DNA from: Hydrangea macrophylla
Lineage: Eukaryota; Streptophyta; Magnoliopsida; Cornales; Hydrangeaceae
DNA: 64,000 nucleotides
Direction of reading: 5' to 3'
Assembly: GCA_033977485.1 (NCBI GenBank)
Contig: CM066998.1
Span: 29,947,501 to 30,011,500 of the forward strand
The notes beneath the pieces are model-generated. The model worked only from the letters and a program-made list of their open reading frames with translations. It was not told the origin of the DNA and made no database searches. Shown here piece by piece: positions 11,768-23,255 of the stretch; positions within the stretch are counted from its first letter, which is position 1, and each line of letters begins with the position of its first letter. The position numbers were made by a program, and so were the translations under genes.

Positions 11768-12990
11768 TCAAACAAATACCAAACTTCCTGCAATATCGGG
11801 ATCATATATAATACATGATGTAGGTGTTGAGTGTTGTACCTTCTGTCTATCGTCCTTGTCTAAGTTGAGACCAATTATTTGTATGGTGAGTCTGCCCTCA
11901 TGGTACTTGTTGCGCTGGAGCATTGTGTTGCATCTCCAGTTCTGGACAAAACTTACGGACATGACCAACTTTACCGCAGTTAAAGCATTGTATTCCACAT
12001 CCATTAGATTTCATTGATACTCTGCATTCTTGGGAATGGTGTCCTGGTACTCCACAATTGTAGTAGATATCTCGTTCTCTATGTTGTGTTGGAGTCGCCA
12101 CTGGTTTTGATTCTTTCTTATTGTTCCCCCAACCTCTTACACTTCTGGCGGTTGCCCATGTAACTTCTCTCTGTATTTCCTTGTTGAACTTGGTTAGCAG
12201 CCAACACAATCAGACTATCTCTTCCTCTCTGATCCGTTAGGAGAAACTGATCGTACTCTAGAAATATTTTATCAAAGTATGGTCCTTCACTAATCTGAGT
12301 AACGTCTTCTAGCTTCGTTGCCATTTCTACCAGAGCTTCGAAAGATTGATCTAAATGTCCTATAGTCATATGACGAATATGTGGAACTAGTCCCTGATGA
12401 TATCTTTTGATCTTCCTTCTTGGGGTATCGATCATATGCGGCGCAAATCGTGATAGCCTCTCGAATTGAGTTGTATATTCTGGCACTGTAAAACTACCTT
12501 GGACTAATCATATGAACTCCATCTCCATTTTGTTCTTCTCGAATTCTGGAAAGTATTTCTCTAGAAATCGAGTCTTGAATGATTCCCAAGTCATCCTTCC
12601 TACAGCTTCTTCACCTATCGTAGCTTTCACTGCGTCCCACCAATCTGCTGCTGAGAATGTCAGTTGAAATATAGCCAAATGTCTTTTCTCAGTGTCAGTA
12701 CATTCAAGTGTCTCAAATATCAGTTCTATCTGGCAAATCCATTGCTCAGCTTGCCATGCTCCCGTTAATCCGGTAAAGGTCTCTGGTTGAAGAGCACAAA
12801 ATTCCTTTAGCAGCTTGACTCTTGTCCGACGTACTGGTGCTTCATTGCCGATGACGTGATCCGCACGATTGATAATTTGTTCCATGCGATGGATGAAAAC
12901 TCCGACGATTCCTGTTGGATCTATCTCAGGAGGTACTAATTTAGGTACTCCATTCAACTGGCCCTGGTTTCCTCGAGTCGTCCTAACCAT
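11768..12990 (-). pseudogene. Element D gag (retrotrans_gag plus zinc knuckles), broken
   Basis: Starts MVRTTRGNQGQLNG at 12990. It shows the gag core: FTGLTGAWQAEQW, IELIFETLECTDTEKRHLA, FSAADWWDAV, WESFKTRFLEKYFPE. An in-frame TGA at 12508-12510 interrupts the frame, which then continues unchanged (LVQGSFTVPEYTTQFERLSR). A frameshift lies near 12130-12200. The nucleocapsid part has two CCHC knuckles. The second (CFNCGKVGHVRKFC) is complete; in the first (YYNCGVPGHHSQEC, about 12020-12066) the first cysteine is tyrosine. Gag forms the particle and packages RNA. The protein resembles the gag of A and I. As it stands it cannot be made whole. Confidence 0.9.
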
Positions 12991-13710
12991 AATGAGTACT
13001 GGTAGTGTTCGATGTCGCTACCTTCAATGAAAATCTATTCGGTCAGACGCATTCTATCTTACAGCTCAAGCAAGAACAAAACATGTGGTAACCAATATAT
13101 AGTACCAGTATATAATACGATCACATCAAGTAATACGAATACCTCACATAAATAATAATATTAACCCCAGAGGTCAGTCTATCTACCAAGTGTACTCCAA
13201 TATATCTATGCTCAAGACACGGATTACGAAACTATAGGTTCTACGCGTAACGTCAAATCTAAACATTCTATTCCCATTCTCAGGTTCCAAGCTATGAGTA
13301 TTGTTCAACTAAAATGTGAGAATACTCAACTGACATGAGGCTCAAGGTAACAGGATAATCCTATCCTAAACCTCTTTCTATTTCTAGATCATACCGACTG
13401 TTCCGAGATTGCTTCGGGATTTGTCAGCGTCTAAAATCCAACGGTTCTATATTTATAGGATCTCCACAACCACAACTAACTCTCAACGCATTGTTCTCCG
13501 TGAACTCAGCTATCAACAGTTCTAACGATTCTTATCGGCTCTAGCAGTTACTACCTGCTAACGAAACATTCTCAGATGGATTCTTCAAACTTCTCGTCTA
13601 CATGACAAGATTCCAGTTCTATCTCATCTCAAGTAATCCTCATCCTATCGATATTAACTTAGAACTCAGGTTCTAATCACAAAAGACAAGTGGTTAACAA
13701 CTGAAACCTA
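12991..13710 (-). other. Element D leader between primer site and gag
   Basis: About 0.7 kb without an open frame of note. It is the untranslated leader and packaging region of the element. In element I the same interval is twice as long and holds an acidic open frame. Confidence 0.55.
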
Positions 13711-13723
13711 GGCTCTGATACCA
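13711..13723 (-). other. Element D primer-binding site (tRNA-iMet)
   Basis: The minus strand reads TGGTATCAGAGCC, complementary to the 3' end of plant initiator tRNA-Met, 7 nt inside the 5' LTR. Confidence 0.9.
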
Positions 13724-13730
13724 AAAATTC

Positions 13731-16098
13731 TGTCACGCCCCGGAGCAGCATAAATAGAGAAAAATAAATTTCCTTTATGGGTCCATAGGGAATGACGGGT
13801 GAATAACCGCATTGTCATCTACTCAAACCAATAACCACCACGATAGGGAGGATGCTATTCATAGAACGTATCTTATTAACATTAATCAGAGGCTACAGCG
13901 GAAACTATAAAAGGTATGGAAGCAACAGATGCCCAAGTACCAATTATAAAAGTCTACTAAATCTATTACAACAGCTGGCTTATAGTCTCAGGCCTATAAC
14001 AATAACAACAACAGATATAAACTAACTATTACAAGCAGCACGTCTTCTTCTCCAAGCCTTCAGCTCCAAGACCGGCAGAACATCAGTCTCTCGTCCTCAA
14101 GTCCTGCGAAGCTCTAGACATTGGAATGTCCAGGGCACAAACGCCATCAGCTTTGGATACAAAGCTGAGTGAGTACACTAAACAACACTCCTCACCGTTA
14201 TTGTTCAGCATCTTAAAATGCGGTTAATCTCTTAACAATGGCATCTCTCACGGACATAGCAAAGGTGCCATTAAACTGTATATGAATTCAACGATAACAG
14301 AAATCATATTGAATGAAAATAATAATAACGATCATGGAATAAATATCTCATCACGTATTCACCAAATCCATGCATGTAACCCATGCAACCACCCATGCAT
14401 AGACCTTTACGTCGGGACACTGAATCCACGACTGAACATTAATCTCATCATATACGTACTCACATTCATATCTCTATCCATCTCTGTATCTATACATCAA
14501 TATCATATTACAAATCTGTGTTCATTCGTCGATACCATAATGCCAATTGGAATCACCCGACTAGGCAGTAGGTCCTACAATCCCTTGATAGGGTTACCGG
14601 TCGTCTACACGGTACCACCTATCTGTAAACGATAGAAGCGGCACAACGAACGTCTTCTACGCTGTGTATATTCTCACTGGTCGACTACACGGTGAAAATA
14701 CATTAGGTCACTAGCCGGACGTAATCGTCAACGGTACACTGGACGTCTTCAACAGTGCATACGGATTACTGCACGTCTTCAACAGCAAGAGACGTACTAG
14801 GAACTCTAACCGTCCCACGTCCACCCGACTCATCAGCCGTTGACCCCATGGATCCAAAGTACAATATCTCATTATCCCACATTGAAGCACATATCCCATT
14901 TCTCATCATATTCTCTTACCTCTTCACATCACTATCCCATGCATGCTGACACATGTTGTGAAATGCTCATATACTAAGTACAGGAATGCCACATGCTCTG
15001 TATTCATCATATCTACTCATTTCTGATTATTAACATGCTATCGTGTTCCATTCTACTATTCAGTTCAGCAATATTATCATGTAACAGTTAAACAGTTCAT
15101 CTCACGATAGTGTTGCACTATCTCTTAAATTAACAATATCGCATCACGAAAGCATGGATCAACATTTAATCAACTAAACAGTTCATATTATAATCAACAG
15201 GAATTAATCATGTCCTGAAAGCTTCGATCGATTGAGGTCCTCTCGATCGATTGAAGTCAACTAAGTTCGATCGATCGAAGTCCATTCGATCGATCGAAGA
15301 AACGGAGAGTTCGATCGATCGAAAGCCATTCGATCGCTCGAACATCATCTTCTACCCAGAAACTGGGCAGAGACGAACAAAGGTTTCGGAGTCACAATAT
15401 ATACATTCTAAACTGCATATAATCATCCTACAATCCTTCTTTGAGTGAGTTAATGAAACTCACCTCACTCCGGTGGTCCGGTGGCGGCGTTCCGAGCTTC
15501 GCGACGGCGGTTATGGTGACGGCGAGCTTTCTCTCTATCCTCTCCTTCTCTGTCTCTCTCCTTGTCTCTGTCTTCTCTATCTCTCTCCTTGTCTCTGTCT
15601 TCTCTTCCCTTCTTCTTCTTCTTGTTCTCCTTCTTCTCTCTAAGTATATATATATAACACACATACACACACGGTTATATATATGTATAGAACACACATA
15701 CACACACAAGCTCTCTCTCTCAAACTCTAAACTGCCAAAACACCCACACACACCAAACACACGTATATATATAGGGAAAACAAGAAGAGCAGGTGGCAGA
15801 AAATGTATACTGAAATACAACGTTCGATCGATCAAAGTTAGTTCGATCGATTGAGAACAGGTCGGTTAAGGTTCGATCGATTGAAAGGAGTTCAATCGCT
15901 CGGGAAAGGGTCCACATCACAGAATCAGGTCGGCAGAGCTTCGATCGCTTGAAGTAGGTTCGATCGATCGAGAATAACAGAAGTTCAATCGCTCGAGAAG
16001 AGTTCGATCGATCGAGAAAGGTTCTTCACCAACGGTTCACACAAGCATACAGGGTCTTATTTATATAACCATGCATCTGAAAATACAGGGTATTACAA
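13731..16098 (-). mobile_element. Element D 5' LTR (right)
   Basis: Nearly identical to 8206-10574. Palindromic arrays lie at about 15219-15345 and 15822-16020, with the TATA run near 15765-15775. It ends GGGTATTACA at 16098, followed by the ACATG duplication. Confidence 0.93.
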
Positions 16099-16103
16099 CA
16101 TGA

Positions 16104-16678
16104 CACATAGCCCATCGGTCGCGACACACACAAATCACAAGCCCACTAGGAGTGGTAAATACACCACAAGCACTCTTTTGAGCACCGCAGTATCACTTTG
16201 AGCACCACGATCTTCCTTGGGTAAGACCTCTGGGTCAAGATCCCTTACAAGTCGATTAGTCATAGCGAAGCGTAGGTCACCAAGCCCATTGAGAGTGGCG
16301 AATACACAGAACTTGTGTACTAGGCCCACAAGCACTTTAAAACACAACATTAGGCACGACACATATCATTTTAGCTCTTCCATACATTGCATATCAATCT
16401 CATAGCATAACATCCGCCTGTTCTTTTGTACATTTGCATGTGTTTGTTTCTTTGTCCCCCGAACTACGTCTTGGTCTGATTCCCAAAAGGATATGTAGGC
16501 AGCTCACTCAGAGCGCGACCAGTACTAGCTACAACATTGGTTTCTTTTCTTGCATTTTTTGCAGCGCACTAGTTTTTATCCTAAATCTTTTAGTCTCCAA
16601 AAGACCTGTGTCTTCAAAGCTTTGGCACTTGCCTGCGACACGCGTTGCCTCGCAAGTTCATGCCAAAGAGGGGCAAAC
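16104..16678 (+). other. Element C interior, 3' end with conserved motif and polypurine tract
   Basis: No coding. Contains one copy of the GAACTACG ... GATATGTAGGCA motif (16460-16502). The stretch just before the LTR (GCCAAAGAGGGGCAAAC, ending at 16678) is the polypurine tract and is shared with H and J. Upstream, CACAAGCCCA and GAGCACC units recur loosely. Confidence 0.7.
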
Positions 16679-17518
16679 TGTAGACACCCCATTTTGTCGG
16701 CTAACAGATTTAGGAGGCCACAAGCATGTCAAACCTCGAGGATTAGAAAGATCGAATTTTCAGAGATTGTCTCTAACTCTCAAGAAGTCAAAGAATTGGC
16801 AGAAATGACCAAAGTGTCCCTAAAAGCCCAAAACTCTTCAGATTGGCACAGAATCTTAGAAATCATTCGATGTCATTCAAAATAAAAAGAAAAGTATTTT
16901 AAAAGAGAAATATTAAAAAATTGTCAGCTCCCAAAGACCCCCGAAAGTCCTAGAAGTTCCCGGAAAGTCCCTGTTGACCGATTTGACCAAGGTTTGACAA
17001 AGGTTTGACTAAAATCATCCGAATTCGTCTAAAAGTTCTGAGATCATCCTAGATCATGTGAAAAGTTTAAAAATATGTTTTAAAAGAAAATCGAACGGAA
17101 ATGTCAGTGTCCGGAGGCTCCCAGAAGTTCCCGGAATTTCCTGGAAGTGCAATATTTGATTGATTTGATTGCAAGTTTGACCAAAAGTCAAAGTCGCCTT
17201 TTCGAAATTAAAATATTTTTTCTCAAATACTAGAGGTCAATAGCTTTCTAGCGGTATATCGCACATAATTTCGCGACTTATATTGAATTTATTATGAATT
17301 TTCGAAGGTGAAAAAGGTGATTAAATCTGCTTTTATCGCGAATATCGCAAAACTTTCCAAAGTGACCCAACTCCAAATTATTTTTTTATGGAAAGTAGAC
17401 CTCAATACCTTTCCAACGATATATCACAATCTCAATTTGGATTTCGTATAAATGTTCTGTGAATTTCAGACGAAATAGGGCCATTTTGTAAATTCTGGGA
17501 GTTCTGGGGGCCAAAATG

Positions 17519-17628
17519 CAAATTTTAGTCAACAGGAGGGTTGACTGCCGCGGCAGCACTGGCCCACTGCCACGGTGGCAGTGGCCAAGTGCTGCCGCGG
17601 CAGTCAACCTCCCGTTGACCAGAATTTG
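17519..17628. repeat. Inverted repeat (hairpin) private to element C 3' LTR
   Basis: Arms 17519-17557 and 17591-17628 are near-perfect reverse complements of about 38 bp (core TTGACTGCCGCGGCAG), separated by about 33 bp. The 5' LTR has only one arm at the matching place (about 5750-5785). Confidence 0.85.
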
Positions 17629-17966
17629 TCACTGCCACGGCGGCAGTGGCCAAGTGCCGCGGCAACACTCTGAGTGATTTTTCATTTTTTTGTTATTTTT
17701 AGTTAATTTTTGGGGTTTTAATTAAAATTTCCAACAAATAAAACGACATAATTTTGATTATTCCGGGATTTTGAACCAATTAGAGACTTTTTAAAACCCA
17801 AATTACCTCCCCAGCATGGCCTATAAATGAGAGCCATTTGGGGAGGAGCTTGGAAGCCATTAGAGAGATATAGAGAGTTAGGAAGAAATAGAGAGAGAAA
17901 TAAAGATTTTCTTCTTCAAATCCAAGCCAAATGTAAGTTTTTATTTAGTTTTCTCAAAACTAAACT

Positions 17967-18118
17967 AGTATTTACAAGATTTCAATTAATTTTCTTCATC
18001 TTCTTTGAGTTTCCAATGAGTTATAGAACAATCTACACCCATAGTATTTACAAGATTTCAATTAATTTTCTTCATCTTCTTTGAGTTTCCAATGAGTTAT
18101 AGAACAATCTACACCCAT
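17967..18118. repeat. 76-bp tandem duplication in element C 3' LTR
   Basis: Two nearly identical units each start AGTATTTACAAGATTTCAAT (17967 and 18043). The 5' LTR has a single unit near 6147. Confidence 0.88.
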
Positions 18119-20091
18119 ATACACACATATATGAGAGGTTGAATGCTTGTGGTTCCACCATTGAATATCATCTATTGATTATTTATTTTCTTGCTTATAT
18201 ACAATGTTCATCTCCTCTTTCCTCATTTCTTTTTGATTTTCTTTGTTTTACTTATAGTTCATCATCATCTAAATGATGAAATGAAGTTTGAGGCGAGTGA
18301 ATCCTTATGGATGTGCTCTTGACCTCAAAAATATGTTTAATAGATGATGATTATAACTTCAATACCTCCAAGGTATCCTTGAAGTTATATTCAAAATAAA
18401 AATGAATCTCTCCAATAATATTGGGGGTTCTTGATGATGAGTTTGATATTGATATTCCAAGCGGTCATAATCTCTATTTGGTTTTGAAAATATACTTTCA
18501 AAACCTCTATTTCAAAATCCCTCTTTAACCCCCTTATTTTGATCTCAAGAAAGAAAAACTCTAGTTTTTCCCAAAATCTTCAAAATAGTGAGTCAAAACA
18601 GTGAGTAATTCGAGTTCAAAGATTTCTCTAAAACTCAATACTCAATTTATGGATGCAAGATAACTTGGAAAGTCTTCCTAACTCATTATAGAACACCCAA
18701 GATTTTTGGTTTGACTTGGAAATACTTGGAAGGGTTCCATTTTTGCCAAAACATTCACTCTAGATATTCTGCCTTTACTGTCACAGCAGCTAGGTTGATT
18801 TTCAACTTGTTTTACAGAAAACTTTTCAAAAGGAATGGTCTCAACTTATTTTTCCCTTGAACGGAAGTGTCTTAGGGAACTTTCTGTATAATATGGGCCT
18901 CTAGATCTTTTGTTTTCAGTTTCTAAGATTTTCCAAAATTTCAGTCGACAGTACGGACTCTGTTTCTGAGTAGTCTCTATTGTTTACATGATTTCTCTCA
19001 ATCTGTGATAGTTATTAAAGATTGGCTTTTTGGGTTATGTTCTAGACACAATAAGGACAGTCTCCATAAAAAATCATGCATTGAAAATATTCCTATCCCC
19101 TCTTTTCAATTTCCAAAATATCATGTTACTGTTCTGTCCATTATTCATAGCAAACATTCTTTTACTTCCATCCTTTGATTTGATGCTTACATGTACCTTA
19201 AATTTGTTCATGTCTTAGGAAGTGGTCCATACCATATTTGTACATATTCTATGATGATTTTCCTTCATGCAATCATGTATATTTAAGACTTCTAAGTCAC
19301 TTTAGAAAGTCTATGTACACAAAACACACTACAACCTTGGCACATTCTTGATACATACATTGCATTCATGCAAAGATTTGGGGCTTTTGTGACTCCTAAT
19401 CTAAGAAGATTATAAGGATTGATCATGATCACACGTTCATGCTTCCTCTCGATCTAATCATCCTTTCTCATCCGTCCCGGGGATTGAAAGATCTTCTTTT
19501 CTCAAAGATTAACATGCATCATTCTAGCTTGCTAAGCATCCTTGTTTTATTTGATTATTTGTTTCAAGAACAATTCATGTCCCCTTTAGATGAGGAAAAC
19601 ATTATTACTTGATATATGATTAGACGATTTTTCCTAGGTTTGTTTGTGTGATCTTTCACTTTGCATTGTGTTGTACTTGGCTTAGATCTTATGAATAATA
19701 TCTTATCTTTTGATCTTCCATTTCAAAATTCTTGTGTGATGTAATATACTATCATAGTATTAATTGTCGAACCATACAAGGTATAAGATGATTATTTGGA
19801 TGCTAATTGAGGCCCTTCGATCGACGGGGCGAGTTGAGGGTGTTTTAGTCGCGACAAAGGCTCCTTCTTCTCTCGTACCAAAACCCCGAGCCAAGTTCTT
19901 TGGTTATGAAGGGTCGGTGCCCTTTATCCATTTAGGTGATTCAAAATTAGGTTTTTTGGTTCTTTAAAGACCAAGTGGTGACTCTGTATCTATTTTCAAC
20001 AGACCTTTTCCTTTCTTTTTTCAAAAGCAATCTCAAAACCAAAACCAAAACCAAAATGAGTGGATGAGCGATTCCGCGTGCCCACAGGCGC

Positions 20092-23024
20092 AGCCCTTGA
20101 TGAATGCCATCGTGGCAATTAACGAGCGTCACTCCAGTACCTACTGAGTGTCGCTGACATCTCCATCAACTGTCGCATTTTCTTGCAGTCTGCTTTTTGA
20201 AATAGTACATTTTGTACCATCAAAAGTACATCCAAAATTAGGGTTTTTGGCTGGAAATTACTGAAATACCCCTAAAAAATTTGCCTTTATATAGGGAGTG
20301 AATATCCTATTACAAAAGGATCTTGGTCTTGAGTCTTAATCTTAGGAAAAAATCTAAAGAAATCTTGAATCTCTAGAACCTTGATATTTTTAGAGATAAT
20401 TAGAAAGAATCTTAGAGGGGATTAAGGGAATCAAGGAGTTGCAAGAGTAGGAAGAAGAGCTCGATTAATCCCTAGAAGACCTTCAAGTCACAAAAATGAG
20501 GAAAATTGGAGGTAAACTCTAGACTAGTTAGTACTTAATCCAAGTTAAATCATAATTCATAGAGCTACTTAAGATCTTTTACACATTTTCACAAAGTCTC
20601 TACCCAACTCATTTCATCACACACTGCTAGAATTGTGATTAAACTTTCACTTGCTTTTTTCACTTGATTTAGATTAAAGTAGCTTGAGGTTTAAGATTAA
20701 ACAAACTATGAAGCAAAGTTTAACTTTGAATATTATTTGAATTTTGATTTCCTTTTTCGTTTGTTATGTTCTTCTCTTGGGATCCATGAGATTCTCAATA
20801 TCTCATAGGACTCCCTTTGAGTTGGTCTTGTTGAATTCTCTATGAACTTGTGATTTAAATGAGAATAGTCATGTCCGTGCATAATTAGTAGGTCTAAGTC
20901 TTGATTCATGACTTAGATCCTCTAGGTTGAAGTCTTATGGAATCCTTTCCAAATGCATTAAGGCTCACATGGATTAGTCATATTTAATATCCAATGACCA
21001 TCAATGGGAAGGATAACTAGTTTTAGGATGAGTCAACATCTATGATTTGGTTGATAGATTTAACGAAAAAGGATAAACTCGACAAATGGTGCAGTGAATT
21101 AATAAACCAATTTTGATCAAGGATTTTTAATTAAATCATGATCCATTGGAATTCAATGAGACCAATTGGAGAGTGTTCATAACACAAAGATCTACCCCTG
21201 TAATTTTTGTTTTTATGAGATTCCATGCTTAGGATGGCTTGGTCTTATGATTTGTGAATTAGTCACTCTCTGTCCAAAATTTCAGAACAGTAAGTCTATT
21301 TTAAACTTAGTAGATCAGAACCTTCATCAAGCTTTTTTGACTTAAAAAAAAATGTTCTAGGAATTTAAATATGTTATGAAGATCTGCTAAAAATAATGAA
21401 GTAATTCAGATTTATTTGCTATTTTTAGAAAATCATACAAAATAATCTGGACAGAGAGTTGTAAATTCCTGAGTGGTGTCTGGTTTTGGCTCAATTCCCA
21501 GAGATTGAATCGTTACTTTGGATTAGACTTCTTGATCGGCAAAGACCTTCTGAGACTTGGCTGATTTTCAGTCTTGATGTCTTCCATTGGTAGTGGTCTG
21601 TTCCTCGCAAAGAACTGCCAGTTCATGAACTCAATTTTGGTGACTATGTCCAACCTAACAAAATAAAAATCCCACAACGTAGTCTCGCGGGAACGGTTCC
21701 TTTGGCCACGCTGTCATCCAGTCCTTCTGGTTTGCACTAAAGTGCCTTAAGTAGCCCTCGAGGAGTCTATTTATTCTCTCCGTCTGAGCTTTCAAAGATA
21801 TGATCTCTGATTTTCTATTTGGGTTAGAAACTAGACTCATATAGGCATATCATATCCAAAAATCATTAAGATCCAGCAGTTGGAAATATGTTTGACCTAT
21901 TTTTGATAGTCTGACCTGCTCTCTGTAAATCCTGAAATTCTGTCACAGTTTTGATAAATTTTGTTAAGTTTAATTTAAATGGTCTCCTATTGCCTTAGGA
22001 CGTAAATCATGTTCTAATAATGAGTAGTTGAACTTAAATCGATAGGCTAAATGATCCAAATCAATGAATAATTTATAGCTCATTCCTGTTCATGTCCATG
22101 CATTCATTTATGTATGTTAGTACTTGTAATTAGGACTTATTCTTGGTTTAAGTTGCATCTAGTTGAACTTAGTTGAGTGTAATCATGGGTTCCTTATGAC
22201 CAAGTTGGGACTATACAATTTCTATATGGACATTATATTGGCTCCTAGTTGAGACTTGTATACCTATAAAGGTGTTATGATTCCAACTAGTTAAAAGGAA
22301 TTCATGATTATATCAACTCCCTCCATGTTCGATAGAATTAAGATAGAAATTTGAATATATTATTTAGGGATTGATATTATATTGTTCAAAGCATGTGGGC
22401 TAATTCTTTGTTTTGTAGCGCTATTGAGGTATGACTTCTCGACCCCTCTTTAGTTTATTTTTTACTCTTTGATGTTATTAATTTTCAACTCCATGTGCGA
22501 CACCTTAGAATTAGGATTTGCCTTATGTGTATATGTGATTAGAGACCTATTCTTCGGATTTTATATTTTTGTATGCATTGCATGTTTCTTTTTCGCAACT
22601 GGATCCTGGGTAAGTTTCCTAGTTCCCCTATTTGCATATCATCTTGCTTCCTATTTGAACTATATGGTTTTGTATGCCATTTTATTGTTAGCAATCTTAC
22701 ACCCTTTTGACATGCTTTTGTAATGTATATTTATATCCATGTATTAGATGAGGGCATGCTTAGATTGTTAATTTGATTAAAAGGACGTTGAGTAGAGGCC
22801 TATCGTGAGATAGGATGAGAGGGGGTGTTTTAATCCGTCAGGCTCCTTCCCCTCTCATTCCATAATCCTCGAACCTAGAAATCTCTGGTTTCCAAAAGAT
22901 TAGTTTGCTTTTAAAATGTTTTCTTAATTTTCCTTTAAAAACATAATTGGCGACTTGTATCTATATTTGTACTTTAATTTGTAAAAGTTCTAAAAAGCTA
23001 TGGATAAAACGGTGATATTCTCAA
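20092..23024 (+). mobile_element. Element B 5' LTR, second part
   Basis: Continues the LTR broken at 4918 and matches 38395-41031. TATA box TTATATAGGG at 20287-20296. The leader has AGAAGAGCTCGATTAATCC. An extra block of about 290 bp (21513-21800), absent from the 3' LTR, holds an integrase fragment. It ends at about 23024, two bases before the primer-binding site. Confidence 0.85.
21513..21800 (-). pseudogene. Integrase fragment inserted in element B 5' LTR
   Basis: On the minus strand it reads KAQTERINRLLEGYLRHF and SANQKDW, a hallmark of the Ty3/gypsy integrase core (usually QTER-NRLLEEYLRHFV). Further on are AKSQKVFADQ-like residues that resemble the region between the core and the C-terminal domain, with a gap between. 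The block is missing from the 3' LTR of B (about 39800-39815), so it arrived after B inserted, or the 3' copy lost it. It is not an element end and no clear duplication flanks it. The likely origin is a patch copied from another element. Confidence 0.7.
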
Positions 23025-23026
23025 TC

Positions 23027-23043
23027 TGGCGACTCTGCTAGGG
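23027..23043 (+). other. Element B primer-binding site
   Basis: TGGCGACTCTGCTAGGG follows the LTR end by about 2 nt. Sites of this TGGCGACTC type are typical of Tat/Ogre elements; the tRNA is thought to be tRNA-Arg, which I state from memory. One base (TAGGG) departs from the usual CTGGGG form. Confidence 0.75.
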
Positions 23044-23255
23044 TTTGAATCCAGAATCTCTGGTTTTGCAGACTAGAATTTCTTATTTTGGGTTCACTCG
23101 AGGATTAGACATGATAGCATCCATTTAATCGAATTGGTTAATTTTTGTGTGCCTGTTGCATTGCATTTGCATGTCTCGCCAGTCGATTGTACGGAACTAT
23201 GACCTTAGAGGCTCGGGACACCCCGATCGGTCATGTTATCATGGGACCGTGTGAA
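23044..23255 (+). other. Element B leader, start
   Basis: Non-coding leader with TGCATTGCATTTGCATG, as commonly seen after the primer site of Tat/Ogre elements. Interrupted at 23255 by F; it continues at 28605. Confidence 0.55.

Larger units (their letters stand above)
8206..16098 (-). mobile_element. Element D: young gag-only Tekay/Del-like retrotransposon
   Basis: Complete ends, with left LTR 8206-10574, right LTR 13731-16098 and a perfect 5-bp target duplication ACATG (8201-8205 and 16099-16103). A tRNA-Met primer site lies at 13711-13723 on the minus strand, so the right LTR is the 5' LTR. By eye about 45 substitutions separate the two LTRs over 2.37 kb (about 2 percent), the lowest in the window, so D is the latest datable insertion. 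The interior is only 3.16 kb and holds a broken gag with no pol. It was probably moved by proteins of a full-length relative; element A is a decayed one. Confidence 0.92.
4919..20086 (+). mobile_element. Element C: Tat/Ogre-like LTR element with gutted interior, host to D
   Basis: The LTRs start TGTAGACACCCCATTTTG at 4919 and 16679; the right one ends at 20086. Target duplication is GGCGT (4914-4918) against GGCGC (20087-20091). The left LTR stops matching at about 7762 and runs straight into repeat-rich DNA, so about 430 bp of LTR, the primer-binding site and all of gag-pol are gone. The remaining interior is 7767-8205 plus 16104-16678, with D between. The family is the same as H and J, judged by LTR sequence and the conserved stretch before the 3' LTR. 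Confidence 0.85.
16679..20086 (+). mobile_element. Element C 3' LTR (complete)
   Basis: 3408 bp from TGTAGACACCCC to the CACA at 20086. It has GC-rich palindromes (17540-17660), a TATA box (CCTATAAATG, 17820-17829), an AG-rich leader and the stem-loop at 18352-18389. It supplies the 430 bp missing from the left LTR. Two changes are private to this copy: an inverted repeat (17519-17628) and a 76-bp tandem duplication (17967-18118). Confidence 0.88.

Noticed and set aside
13711..13723. Part of a tRNA gene
   Set aside because: Only the 3' tRNA complement is present, right beside an LTR; no tRNA body follows. The same applies to 23027, 26951, 35004, 43381 and 56418.
15428..15854. Overlapping frames of 135 and 137 codons on opposite strands
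   Set aside because: They cover the CT-rich leader and microsatellite of D's LTR; low-complexity composition explains the long open frames.
22469..22723. 84-codon hydrophobic frame, similar to 40500-40730
   Set aside because: These are the matching parts of the two LTRs of B; the membrane-like composition comes from T-rich DNA.
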